In this document: in pieces, positions 8,880 through 18,010 of the stretch | Position numbering within the stretch: the first letter of the stretch is position 1 | Layout of the letters: each line of letters starts with the position of its first letter | Assembly: GCF_001426245.1 (NCBI RefSeq) | Contig: NZ_LMCM01000006.1 | Span: 642,525-706,524, forward strand | Length of the DNA: 64,000 bases | Reading direction: 5' to 3' | Source of the DNA: Phycicoccus sp. Root101 | GTDB lineage: Bacteria; Actinomycetota; Actinomycetes; Actinomycetales; Dermatophilaceae | The notes under the pieces: generated by a model | Database searches by the model: none | Told to the model about the DNA's origin: nothing | What the model saw: the letters and a program-made list of their open reading frames with translations, nothing else | Position numbers and translations under genes: made by a program

Positions 8880-9905
8880 CTAAGGTCGCCTCTCCCAGTC
8901 TCGATCGACATCGATCAAGGGCAGGAGATGCATCTGGATCGCGCCTCGGTCGACCCATGCGCAAGCTATCTCCATGTACCACGGCGGCTCGAAAGAGCGG
9001 TATTCCAACATGCCGCCGAGGGCGATGGTGAGGGCACGGTTCAGGGGAGCCATTGCGTTCAGTTCCACCGCTTTGTGTGCCATCGCCTCCAACGCTCGCA
9101 CGACGACGGGCACGGTGATGACAGCGCCTAGTGCAGGCTCTCGGTTGCCGAACAGGTTCTCGATTGCGTAGTCATACGAGATTGACGAGTACTTACGCTC
9201 GAAGATGATGACAGGGCCGTCGAACGATGCCGACTGTCCACGCGCGACCGGTCTGCCTTTAGCTGGCGCATGGCCCGGAGAGAAGCCGGCCAGGACGTCT
9301 TCGCGTAAGAGGCCATGCCACACAATTCCTGGGGTTGCTTGCCGCTCCAGCAAGTAGGTCCAGGTGATGGCGGCGTCGACCGACCCATCGAGTAGGCGCC
9401 GCATTGCCTCAGCCTGTTTGGTGATGGTCGTGACTATCTGAAGGGTCGGATGTTTGTGCTGGACCGTCTCAAGCAGCGCCTCGGTGGACGTCTCGACCCC
9501 GGTGACAAGCGCAACCCGAAGCTCGGCCTCCCCGCCGGCAGCGAAACGCGTTGCCGTCACAGCGGAACGGCTTTCCTCGAGCATCCGCAAGCCCCACTTC
9601 AGCAGCTCGGTCCCGGCGGCCGTCAGGGTGACGTGTCGTGTGCTTCGCTCAAGCAGCTCGACGCGCAGCTCCCGTTCGAGTGTCTTTATCTGTTGCGACA
9701 AACCGGACGTCGAAAGCCGCAACCGCTCGGCGGCGCGAGAGTAGCTGAGGGTCTGGGCGACGGTGACGAAGTACAGCACCCGCCGTAGATCGAGGACAGA
9801 GTTCGGTAGTACGCCTTCGGGCACAGCGTCGTTGTCGACGCGGCGAGAGCTGTGCCCAGTCGTGGCGTCTGCGCGCCTTGGTGCAGCGTTCGGATCGGAT
9901 CCCAT
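8880..9905 (-). CDS. LysR-family transcriptional regulator
   Basis: 341 residues. After a variable tail of about 38 residues comes a classical LysR winged helix (LDLRRVLYFVTVAQTLSYSRAAERL, then SGLSQQIKTLERELRVELLER). The periplasmic-binding-like effector domain follows from about residue 125. LysR proteins are usually autoregulated activators that respond to a small co-inducer. It is transcribed towards the HSL-type hydrolase, 250 bases away, which is the most likely target. A strong AGGAGG lies about 11 bases before the ATG. The N-terminal tail is longer than usual, so an internal start near residue 28-38 is possible. Confidence 0.9.
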   Translation of the reverse strand: MGSDPNAAPRRADATTGHSSRRVDNDAVPEGVLPNSVLDLRRVLYFVTVAQTLSYSRAAERLRLSTSGLSQQIKTLERELRVELLERSTRHVTLTAAGTELLKWGLRMLEESRSAVTATRFAAGGEAELRVALVTGVETSTEALLETVQHKHPTLQIVTTITKQAEAMRRLLDGSVDAAITWTYLLERQATPGIVWHGLLREDVLAGFSPGHAPAKGRPVARGQSASFDGPVIIFERKYSSISYDYAIENLFGNREPALGAVITVPVVVRALEAMAHKAVELNAMAPLNRALTIALGGMLEYRSFEPPWYMEIACAWVDRGAIQMHLLPLIDVDRDWERRP

Positions 9906-10021
9906 GGCAGTCGCCGACCTCCTGTCCGTCCTTAAGGATGGGCGGACGGACCAAACGCGTCAACGTGCCTGGGTTTAGGCGCCCGGGCAGCCACGCTTGG
10001 TCAAGGAGGTTTCCGAGCGAC

Positions 10022-10085
10022 GGACTGGGCCTTCGACTATGTAGCGCTTCTTAACAATGTGAAGAGATTCGCCGTGGACTGGGCC
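10022..10085. repeat. Pair of 10-base direct repeats upstream of the first LAL regulator
   Basis: GGACTGGGCC occurs at 10022-10031 and again at 10076-10085, a centre spacing of 54 bases (about five helical turns). They lie 77-140 bases upstream of the LAL start at 10162. They could be regulator sites, but GC-rich 10-mers can recur by chance. Confidence 0.3.
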
Positions 10086-10161
10086 GGTGGATCGGCCGAC
10101 GATGCAGCTTAGGCGACCGCGCGCTGACGGGAGAGGCGTCCCTCGAACTTAGGAGGTGTGT

Positions 10162-12990
10162 GTGCTGAAGGCATTGCAGCGAACCGCGGCCGTCGCGCTA
10201 CTCGGTCGCGAGGCCGAAACCGCGCTGGTGGACCAGACGCTCACTGACCTTCCCGTCCGGGGAGGGTCCCTGTACCTGTGCGGTGAACATGGTCTTGGGC
10301 GCTCGGCGATGCTTGAGTACGCGTCATTGCGGGCCGAGGCGTTGGGTTTTGCCGTACTTCGCGCCACGGGAGCGTCGAGTGAGTCCGAGACGCCATACTC
10401 CGCCCTCAATCAGGCGCTTCAGCCGATCTACCCGTACGTCGCTCGACTGTCACCGCCAGTCAGGGACGCCCTCGTCGGGGTCGCGGACCCCTCGGGCGGT
10501 GCGTTTGTCTCTCGAGGTGAGATCTCCGCCTCGCTCGCTCGACTGGTCCGAGGGCTCAGCGCCCAGCGGGCCCTGGTCGTTCTGGTGGACGACGTGGAGC
10601 GGGTCGACTCGGCAAGCGTGGAGGTCTTGCTGAACGTGTTCGGGGGCCGGTGGCAATCTGGTGCCGCGATCATCGCTGCCGGGCAGGGACAAGGAGGTGC
10701 CGGCGAGTGGCAGGTCACGTCGAGACACCGCCTTCAGCCGCTGACTCCCGAGCTGGCCCGCGCAATGATCGCTCTGTCCTACCCGGAGCTGCCCGCGAGC
10801 TTGGTCAGTGCCGTGGTGTCGGCCTCGTCCGGATACCCCCTCGCACTGGATGCGCTGGCCTCGGAGGCGAGCGTAGACCAGCAAAGGTTCGGTCAAAACA
10901 TTGCCGCGGACCGCCTGCCCCTGCCCGGACGTGTGAAGGAACGCGGCTTCGCAGACCTCATGAGGCTCTCTCCGCAAGGCCAACGAAGGCTGCTCATTGC
11001 TGCGCTGTCACCGCCAGGCACGGCTCGAGTGGTGTTGGCGGACTTCTCGCCGGCCGACCAGGGGGCGGTGCGTGATGCAAGCTTGGTGACTGTCGGCCGC
11101 GATGGCACGTTGGCTTTTCCTCACCAACTGGCCCGTCGCGTCGTCATCGAGCACTCAGACAGCGGGGAGCGGCGCGCGATCCACAAACTGCTGGCGCAGG
11201 ATGCGGCCCTCGACGAGCGTGCCCGCATATCACTCGCAGCCGATGCAACATTGGCCGCTGATGGAGCAGTCGCGCGATCCGTCATGGCGGCTGCCACCGA
11301 GACGCTCAGCGAAGGACATCCCGGTCGAGCAATCCTGGAATTTCTCCGGGCGGCAACGCTCGCTCCTTCCGCAGATCAGCAGGGAACGACACTTGCACGA
11401 GCCGCACACCTTCAGGCGGTGATCATGGGCCATCTCGACGGAGCCGACTCGCTACTGCGGGACGCCGAGGACCGCCTCGGGGGCCAGTCGGGACTGCGGG
11501 CCATCACCACCGACGTCGTCTTGCGATTCTTCCGCGGCGGCGACATCGACACCTCCTACCGAATGCTCACCGACGCCCTGGAATACGCGGCCTCCTCTGA
11601 CGTCGACACAGACGCGGTGGTGGACACATTGGAGGCGCTGCTCGGCGTCTGTGCTTATTCCGGTCGTCATGACTACTGCGAACGCCACCTCGGCCTTGTC
11701 CGCCGACTCGGGATCACTGACGCTGGCGTCATCTTCAAAGCCATGCTGTACGCCGACCCGCTCAATAATGCCAAGGCAGCTGGCCCGGAACTGCAAGAAA
11801 GGCTGACCGCACTTCCGTTCGTTCAAGACCCGCTACGGGCGGCCCACCTAGCAGCTCTCGGCGTGATAATCCCGCTGTCTGCGCAGATGCGGCCAGCCCT
11901 CCTTCGGCTCGCCCTCGACGCTCGCGAAGGCGGACCTGTAGTGCTGGGCGCGGTCGCGATGCGGACGCTGTCCGTACACGCGTTCCTCAACGGCGAGTGG
12001 GACCAAGCCACACGCCTGGCAGACGAGGCTGTCGACATAAGTAAGGCGAACGACCTCCTCATTTACGCCACCGTGTCCCGACTCACGACGGCACTAGTTG
12101 CCGCCGGCCGAGGGGACATGGCCACCTGCAACGCCATCTGTGCAGCGATGGTCAGCTGGGCAAGACCGCGCGGCGTGGGCATCGTGCAAAGGTCCGTTGC
12201 CCATGTGCGAACCCTGGCCGCACTCGCCCACTGCGACTACCGAGCCGCTCGGCAACACGCCGCACCGTTCTTCGAGGCGGACTTCGCGCCCGTGGACCTC
12301 CTCCACCTGATGGATCCGGTCGAGGTGGCCGTGCTGAACGATGATTACGACCTCGCTCAAGCGGTTGCAGCAACGTATCAACGAAGCGACGTGGAGGTTG
12401 CATCTCCACACGCCCAGCTGCTGGTCGCGGGCGCGCGTGCCTTCTGCGCTGACCCGCTCGACACAGGACTGTATGAAGAAGCGCTGGCGCTTCCGGCGGC
12501 TTCTGAGTTCTGGTTCGACAGGGCCCGGATCGAGCTGCGCTACGGACAGCGACTGCGGCGAAACCGCCAACCTGTCGGGGCGCGTCGTCATTTGGAGGTG
12601 GCACTCGACCTCTTCGAAAGCATGGGGGCCGACCCGTGGGCCGATCAGGCACGTGCGGAGCTGCGGGCCACTAACCCCACGAAGTTCATGCCTGCCGACG
12701 CTGCTCAAGCACTACTCACCGCGCAGGAGGGTAGGGTCGCCGAGCTGGCCGCCAAGGGACTTTCCAACGCAGAGATCGGTGAACGTCTTCAAATCTCGAC
12801 CCGAACAGTGGGAGCACATCTACACCACGTTTTCGGGAAGACGGGGCTGAAGAACCGCGCGATGCTGGCAGCCGCCCTGAGCCGCCGCGATACATCGATC
12901 GTCGCGCTAGCGCCACTGGAAATCGGCAGGGAGGTCGGCCTAGGGATCGAAGCCGCGCAAAGGCCGGCACGGAGTGTCCGGCATGAGTGA
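10162..12990 (+). CDS. Large ATP-binding LuxR-type (LAL) regulator with degenerate P-loop
   Basis: 942 residues from a GTG at 10162, five bases after a perfect AGGAGG. N-terminal AAA-like ATPase: the Walker A position reads GEHGLGRS (41-48), where the essential Lys is Arg. Walker B is intact (VVLVDDVERVD, Asp143-Asp144). A long helical repeat region fills residues 350-840, and a LuxR-type helix-turn-helix lies at about 855-905 (EGRVAELAAKGLSNAEIGER). LAL proteins are ATP-dependent activators of specific clusters. The Lys to Arg change could weaken ATP hydrolysis and turn this into a partner or decoy for the next gene, which has an intact P-loop and overlaps it by 8 bases. Confidence 0.88.
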   Translation: MLKALQRTAAVALLGREAETALVDQTLTDLPVRGGSLYLCGEHGLGRSAMLEYASLRAEALGFAVLRATGASSESETPYSALNQALQPIYPYVARLSPPVRDALVGVADPSGGAFVSRGEISASLARLVRGLSAQRALVVLVDDVERVDSASVEVLLNVFGGRWQSGAAIIAAGQGQGGAGEWQVTSRHRLQPLTPELARAMIALSYPELPASLVSAVVSASSGYPLALDALASEASVDQQRFGQNIAADRLPLPGRVKERGFADLMRLSPQGQRRLLIAALSPPGTARVVLADFSPADQGAVRDASLVTVGRDGTLAFPHQLARRVVIEHSDSGERRAIHKLLAQDAALDERARISLAADATLAADGAVARSVMAAATETLSEGHPGRAILEFLRAATLAPSADQQGTTLARAAHLQAVIMGHLDGADSLLRDAEDRLGGQSGLRAITTDVVLRFFRGGDIDTSYRMLTDALEYAASSDVDTDAVVDTLEALLGVCAYSGRHDYCERHLGLVRRLGITDAGVIFKAMLYADPLNNAKAAGPELQERLTALPFVQDPLRAAHLAALGVIIPLSAQMRPALLRLALDAREGGPVVLGAVAMRTLSVHAFLNGEWDQATRLADEAVDISKANDLLIYATVSRLTTALVAAGRGDMATCNAICAAMVSWARPRGVGIVQRSVAHVRTLAALAHCDYRAARQHAAPFFEADFAPVDLLHLMDPVEVAVLNDDYDLAQAVAATYQRSDVEVASPHAQLLVAGARAFCADPLDTGLYEEALALPAASEFWFDRARIELRYGQRLRRNRQPVGARRHLEVALDLFESMGADPWADQARAELRATNPTKFMPADAAQALLTAQEGRVAELAAKGLSNAEIGERLQISTRTVGAHLHHVFGKTGLKNRAMLAAALSRRDTSIVALAPLEIGREVGLGIEAAQRPARSVRHE

Positions 12991-15826
12991 CGTTATCCGA
13001 GGCAGGGTCCACCGGACCGGAGAAGGGGCGCTGGTCGGGCGAACGCTAGAGGAAGCGCGACTGAAATCGTTCGTCACTTCAGTCGGCACTCTCGGCAGCT
13101 GTCTCATCATGGTCGGCCATGCGGGGGTGGGGAAGTCCGCTCTCCTGGCGGAAGCGGGGCGGCTCGCGGAAGAGACCGGATTGGCGGTGGTCCGCACGAC
13201 CGGTGTCGAGTTCGCTACCGCGGATCGGTTCGCCAGCCTCGGGCGGCTCCTGCGCCCCTTCCTCGTCGACCGAGCCCTGTTGGAACCCCCGGCTCGCAGA
13301 GCCATTGAGGTGGCCCTCGGCCTGCGTTCTGGGCCCGCCGTACAGCGAGAGCAACTCCATGCCGCGGTCCTGGACCTGCTTCGAATCGCGGCATCTCGCC
13401 GGCCACTGCTGGTCACCGTGGACGATGTTCACTGGCTCGACACCGGAAGTGCTGACGCTCTTGCACACGTCGCCCGTCGGGCTGCCGGTAACCGGATCGG
13501 TGTTCTCGCTACCCGGCGGATCGACTACGGGGGTCCGTTTACTTATGCCGCGTTGCCTGAGCATGAGGTGCGCCCGTTGCGCCACACCGAAGCCAACCAG
13601 CTCCTCGCGACCCGCTATCCGCAAATGCCGGCCGAGGTCCGTGACAGGGTGCTGCGCGAAGCCGACGGGCTGCCCCTGGCGCTAGTGGAACTGCCGCTGG
13701 CGCTGAGCAGCGGCCAGCGCGGTGGGCAGTCTCCCCTGCCCGCAGTCATGCCGGTCGGGCGGCGCCTGATGAACCTGTTCGCTGACCGGGTCGCAGCGCT
13801 GTCGGCTCCCGCCCGCCGTGAGTTGTTGGTGGCCGCGCTGCAAGGGTCGGGTGGAGACCTGCGGCGTCTTCATCTCGCCTGCTCCCAAGACGACCCGGAA
13901 CTGCAAGGGCTAAGTGAGGCCGAGCGGGCGGGTTTGGTACGGGTTGATGAGAGATCGAATGCAGTCGCGTTCACTCATCCGCTGATGCGAGCCACAGTGG
14001 TCCAGTTGGCCAGCGACAACGAACGACGCGCAGCTCACCGCTCGTTGGCCGCTGCATCCACGGACGATCACAGCGCAGCGATGTGGCATCGAGTTCAGGC
14101 GGCGGCGGTGCCGGATGAGCCGCTAGCGCAAGCCTTAGAGCAATACGCCATTACCACGCTCACCATGGGCGACGCTGCGGGAGCGATGGAGGCTTTGCAG
14201 AGAGCTGCGGATGTCACCCCTGGCCGGGAGGCGAGGGCACGGCGGCAGGTGCAGGCAGCATTCATCGGTGCCGATGTCAGCGGCGACCTAGAGCGGGCGA
14301 TCGAATTGCTCCAAGACGCCGACAGGCTTCAACCGGAGGTCACCTCGTCGCTGCCGGCCGCGGTCGCCGCTTCCTACATCTTGCTCAACGGCGAGTGTGA
14401 GGTCGACACAGCGCACGGGCTGCTAGCCGAGGCAATAGGAAGAGTCCACGCTGCCCAAGGGCCACAGGACAGTCGCGTACTCACCGATGCGATGCACAGT
14501 CTGCTGATGATGAGCTGGTTCGGGGGCCGTCGCGAGCTGTGGACGCCGTTCCTCGAGGGCATGGACCGGTTTGGGACCTCCGTTTCTCAGGAGGTCGATG
14601 TGGTTCACCGCATGTTTGGTGACCCGGTCCATCAGGCCCTGGACACCCTGCCACGGCTAGAGCGGATGTTGGAGAGCGTTCCTGATGAGCGCGACCCAGT
14701 CGCCATCACTCGAGTGGCGCTCGCCGGGGTCTACACCGACCGACTCGGGGTTTGCCGCGAGCCGCTGTGGCGAGTCATCCGCGATGGCCGGCAAGGCGGG
14801 GCGGTCGCCCTTGCGATCAACGCTTTGGTCTCTAGCTGTGTCGACGACTGGCTGACCGGGCAGTGGGACGAGGCGTTGGAGCTTGCGGATGAGGGTCTTC
14901 GCTTGTGCGACGACTATGGCTATCGCCGGTATTCAGTCATCCTGGGCGGCTACATCCGGGAACTGATTCGCGTCTGCCGCGGCGAAGGTGAGGACGGCGC
15001 CGACGTCGCGGCGGAGATGTCAGCGTGGGCTGCGAGTCGCGGCGCCGGCATGGCCATGACGTTCTCCCACCATTTGGAGACGCTGCGGGCGATATCGCGT
15101 CAGGACTACGCGGCCGCCTACCGGCATGCCTGTGACATCAGCACACCAGGGTCGCTGGACGGCTACTCACCTCACGTGTTGTGGGTGCTGTACGACACAG
15201 TAGAGGCCTGCCTACGCACGGGACGGGCTGAGGAGGGGCGGCGCCACGTCGAGGCGATGGCGGCTGCGCGCGTGGAGCGGATCTCGCCCCGGCTGGCCAT
15301 GGTCAGCGCCGGCTGTGCCGCGTTGGTCAGCGGGAACGACCATGCAGCCGCCTCTTACGAGGCGGCCCTCATGGTGCCAGACGGGGCGCGTTGGCCATTC
15401 GATCGGGCACGCATACAGCTCAGTTTCGGGGAGTGGCTGCATCGACACCATGACCACGACTTGGCTGGTGCCCACATAAGTGAAGCGCTTGCAGTGTTCG
15501 AGTCCCTGTCAGCGCGGCCTTGGATACGCCAAGCCAGACACCAGTTGAGGGCCACGGGCGGGCGGGTCGACGAGGCAGCACCTCGCGGGAATGATGACGA
15601 CCTGACCGAACAGGAACTGCAGGTGGCCAGAATGGCGGCGGCGGGCCTGACGAACCGCGAGATCGGCGGTCGACTTTTTCTGTCCCACCGGACGATTGGC
15701 TCGATTCTCTACCGCGTCTTCCCGAAGCTCGGCGTCACCTCACGCGCGCAGCTCAGTGAAGCCCTAGAGCGCCTCCCCCGGGCTGCCGAACCGTCGTCGG
15801 GCAGGAAGGCGAACCGGTTCACGTAA
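12983..15826 (+). CDS. Large ATP-binding LuxR-type (LAL) regulator
   Basis: 947 residues from the ATG at 12983, with GGAG upstream and an 8-base overlap with the preceding LAL gene, so the two are co-translated. Intact Walker A (GHAGVGKS, 45-52) and Walker B (LLVTVDDVHWLD, Asp147-Asp148) define the ATPase. The middle consists of TPR-like helical repeats. The C-terminal LuxR helix-turn-helix begins at LTEQELQVARMAAAGLTNRE and ends at QLSEAL. Two adjacent LAL genes of matching size, one with a defective P-loop, suggest duplication and possible hetero-oligomer action. The targets are unknown; the downstream redox two-component pair is one candidate. Confidence 0.9.
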   Translation: MSDVIRGRVHRTGEGALVGRTLEEARLKSFVTSVGTLGSCLIMVGHAGVGKSALLAEAGRLAEETGLAVVRTTGVEFATADRFASLGRLLRPFLVDRALLEPPARRAIEVALGLRSGPAVQREQLHAAVLDLLRIAASRRPLLVTVDDVHWLDTGSADALAHVARRAAGNRIGVLATRRIDYGGPFTYAALPEHEVRPLRHTEANQLLATRYPQMPAEVRDRVLREADGLPLALVELPLALSSGQRGGQSPLPAVMPVGRRLMNLFADRVAALSAPARRELLVAALQGSGGDLRRLHLACSQDDPELQGLSEAERAGLVRVDERSNAVAFTHPLMRATVVQLASDNERRAAHRSLAAASTDDHSAAMWHRVQAAAVPDEPLAQALEQYAITTLTMGDAAGAMEALQRAADVTPGREARARRQVQAAFIGADVSGDLERAIELLQDADRLQPEVTSSLPAAVAASYILLNGECEVDTAHGLLAEAIGRVHAAQGPQDSRVLTDAMHSLLMMSWFGGRRELWTPFLEGMDRFGTSVSQEVDVVHRMFGDPVHQALDTLPRLERMLESVPDERDPVAITRVALAGVYTDRLGVCREPLWRVIRDGRQGGAVALAINALVSSCVDDWLTGQWDEALELADEGLRLCDDYGYRRYSVILGGYIRELIRVCRGEGEDGADVAAEMSAWAASRGAGMAMTFSHHLETLRAISRQDYAAAYRHACDISTPGSLDGYSPHVLWVLYDTVEACLRTGRAEEGRRHVEAMAAARVERISPRLAMVSAGCAALVSGNDHAAASYEAALMVPDGARWPFDRARIQLSFGEWLHRHHDHDLAGAHISEALAVFESLSARPWIRQARHQLRATGGRVDEAAPRGNDDDLTEQELQVARMAAAGLTNREIGGRLFLSHRTIGSILYRVFPKLGVTSRAQLSEALERLPRAAEPSSGRKANRFT

Positions 15827-16336
15827 GCAACGGCTGTGGTTCGACGGATGCCGGGGCGTCGTTACTGCTGCAGCGTCTGTGATGAGGTTTCACTGTGCGT
15901 GTTGGCGACCAGGGACTCAGCACCAAGCCGCAGGTCAGCCGCTTGCTCGCGGACTGTGACTCTGAACGAGAGAGGCCACCGGCCGCGACACCTCGCTTGC
16001 GCACTGAATTCACCTGCAGTCGCCGCAGCCGACGGGTGAAGTTGGCACAGCGAGCGGGGAGTGACTATCCGAGGCAGTCACTTCGGCAGCCCAATCAACA
16101 CTGTCACCGACAGGAACGCCAAGCTCTTAACCGTGTCCAGCGGACTGCCATAAAGCCGTAGTCGACGTCGGCGCGTCCGTCCATTAGCTCTCCTCTGAGC
16201 GCCCCTGGCAAAAACAACTGCGCCCGGAGGTGCAGTCACCTGACCGATTCCTCGCCGCGACCGGCCTAGGCACTCTGCGCAGTGTGCGGCCCGGTCGCGA
16301 CCCGCGACAGTGGCAGGCGAGCGAAGAAGGGTTGAG
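15827..16336. other. Gene-free stretch, about 510 bases
   Basis: Short frames on both strands match nothing I know. It should hold the promoter for the two-component pair beginning at 16337. No palindrome strong enough to report was found. Confidence 0.4.
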
Positions 16337-18010
16337 GTGGACACGGACGGTTCCAGGCGGCCGGTCATCATGGCTGTCGACGATGACCCGCAGGTGTCGC
16401 GGGCCGTAGCTCGTGACCTTCGACGGCGCTACGCCCAGCAGTACCGGGTGATACGAGCGGAGTCGGGCGATGAAGCCATCATGGCCCTGCGCGAGTTGGC
16501 GATGCGCGGCGATTCGGTCGCCTTGCTGATGGCGGACTACCGGATGCCGGTGATGTCGGGAATCGCGTTCTTGGAGCAGGCCCTGACGCTGTACCCGACC
16601 GCGCGCCGCGTGCTGCTGACCGCGTACGCCGACACCGAGGCAGCGATTGACGCGATAAACGTCGTCGACTTGGATCACTATCTCCTCAAGCCCTGGAGCC
16701 CGCCCGAGGAACTCCTCTACCCGGTTCTGGACGATCTGCTTGACGAGTGGGAGGGCGCCGGCCCGGCCCAGCTGGTCGAGCTCCGAGTGGTCGGGCACCG
16801 ATGGTCGGCGGCGACAGCGGCCGTCCGCAACTTCCTCGTCCGCGCCCAAGCCGCCTACGCCTGGTTCCCGATCGACGAACCCGCCGGCGAGCAGCTCGCA
16901 GCGGCCGTAGGCCTTGACCCCGCCAAGTTGCCGGCTGTGATAACAGCAGCGGGAGAAGTGCTCGTCGAACCCACCGAGGCTGACCTTGCCCGCTGTCTGG
17001 GCCTGGCAACGGTGCCCGTGCGTACGGTCTACGACCTGGTCGTTGCTGGCGCCGGACCAGCTGGCCTGGCTGCGGCCGTCTACGGCGCCTCCGAGGGGTT
17101 AAAGACGTTGCTGGTCGAGCGATCGACGGCAGGCGGCCAGGCCGGACAAAGCTCACGCATCGAGAACTATTTAGGCTTTCCGGACGGCGTGACCGGCGCG
17201 CAGCTCACCGAGCGTGCCCGACGGCAGGCGGCGAAGTTCGGCGCTGAGATGGTGACCACACGAACGGTCACTGGCCTGGAAAGGAACGGCGCCGCTCACA
17301 CCGTCTCCTTTGCTGACGGCAGCTCCGTGGCCGCCCATGCCGTCTTGCTCGCCACCGGTGTCTCGTACACAACCCTAGACATCCCCGGAGTGGAGGAGCT
17401 GACGGGTTTCGGCGTCTATTACGGAGCAAGCCCGCACCAGGCTGTGGAGTGCGGCGGAAACGACGTCTTCATCGTCGGAGGCGCGAACTCAGCTGGCCAG
17501 GCTGCGATCCACTTCGCCCACCGGGCTCGCTTGGTCACCATGCTGGTGCGCGGGCCCAACTTGGCCGCGTCCATGTCGCAGTACTTGGCCGACCGGATCG
17601 CCGCGACGGCCAATATCAGGGTGAAAACCCGCACCGAAGTCATCGGAGCGTCGGGGACGACACACTTAGAGCAACTCACCCTCGCCGACCATGGCACAGG
17701 GGTCGCCGAGACGGTGCCGGCGCAGTGGCTCTTTCTGTTCATCGGCGCCCAGCCACGCACCGACTGGCTCGGCCCCGATGTCTGCCGCGACAGACACGGA
17801 TTCATCGTCACCGGACCCGACCTCATCGATCACCCGGACTTCAGGCGAAGCTGGCCGCTGCCTCGATCGCCGTACCACCTGGAGTCGAGCGCCCCTGGGG
17901 TCTTTGTCGCCGGTGACTCACGCGCGAACTCCGGCAAGCGCGTCGCGTCCGCCGTGGGCGAAGGCGCCATGGCGGTCATGCTCATCAACCGCTACTTGGC
18001 GCAGTCATGA
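16337..18010 (+). CDS. Response regulator fused to thioredoxin-reductase-like flavoprotein
   Basis: 557 residues from the GTG at 16337, five bases after AGAAGGG. Residues 8-125 are a receiver domain with the acidic pocket Asp15-Asp16, phospho-acceptor Asp67 (LLMADYRMP) and Lys118. After a linker of about 100 residues, a thioredoxin-reductase fold starts at YDLVVAGAGPAGLAA, followed by GGQAGQSSRIENYLGFP, a second dinucleotide site at VFIVGGANSAGQAA, and a C-terminal FVAGDSR motif. The place where true thioredoxin reductases carry CxTC reads GASP, so the redox disulfide is missing. It may be a flavin oxidoreductase switched by phosphorylation or a redox sensor. It overlaps the kinase gene by 4 bases. 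Confidence 0.92.
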   Translation: MDTDGSRRPVIMAVDDDPQVSRAVARDLRRRYAQQYRVIRAESGDEAIMALRELAMRGDSVALLMADYRMPVMSGIAFLEQALTLYPTARRVLLTAYADTEAAIDAINVVDLDHYLLKPWSPPEELLYPVLDDLLDEWEGAGPAQLVELRVVGHRWSAATAAVRNFLVRAQAAYAWFPIDEPAGEQLAAAVGLDPAKLPAVITAAGEVLVEPTEADLARCLGLATVPVRTVYDLVVAGAGPAGLAAAVYGASEGLKTLLVERSTAGGQAGQSSRIENYLGFPDGVTGAQLTERARRQAAKFGAEMVTTRTVTGLERNGAAHTVSFADGSSVAAHAVLLATGVSYTTLDIPGVEELTGFGVYYGASPHQAVECGGNDVFIVGGANSAGQAAIHFAHRARLVTMLVRGPNLAASMSQYLADRIAATANIRVKTRTEVIGASGTTHLEQLTLADHGTGVAETVPAQWLFLFIGAQPRTDWLGPDVCRDRHGFIVTGPDLIDHPDFRRSWPLPRSPYHLESSAPGVFVAGDSRANSGKRVASAVGEGAMAVMLINRYLAQS

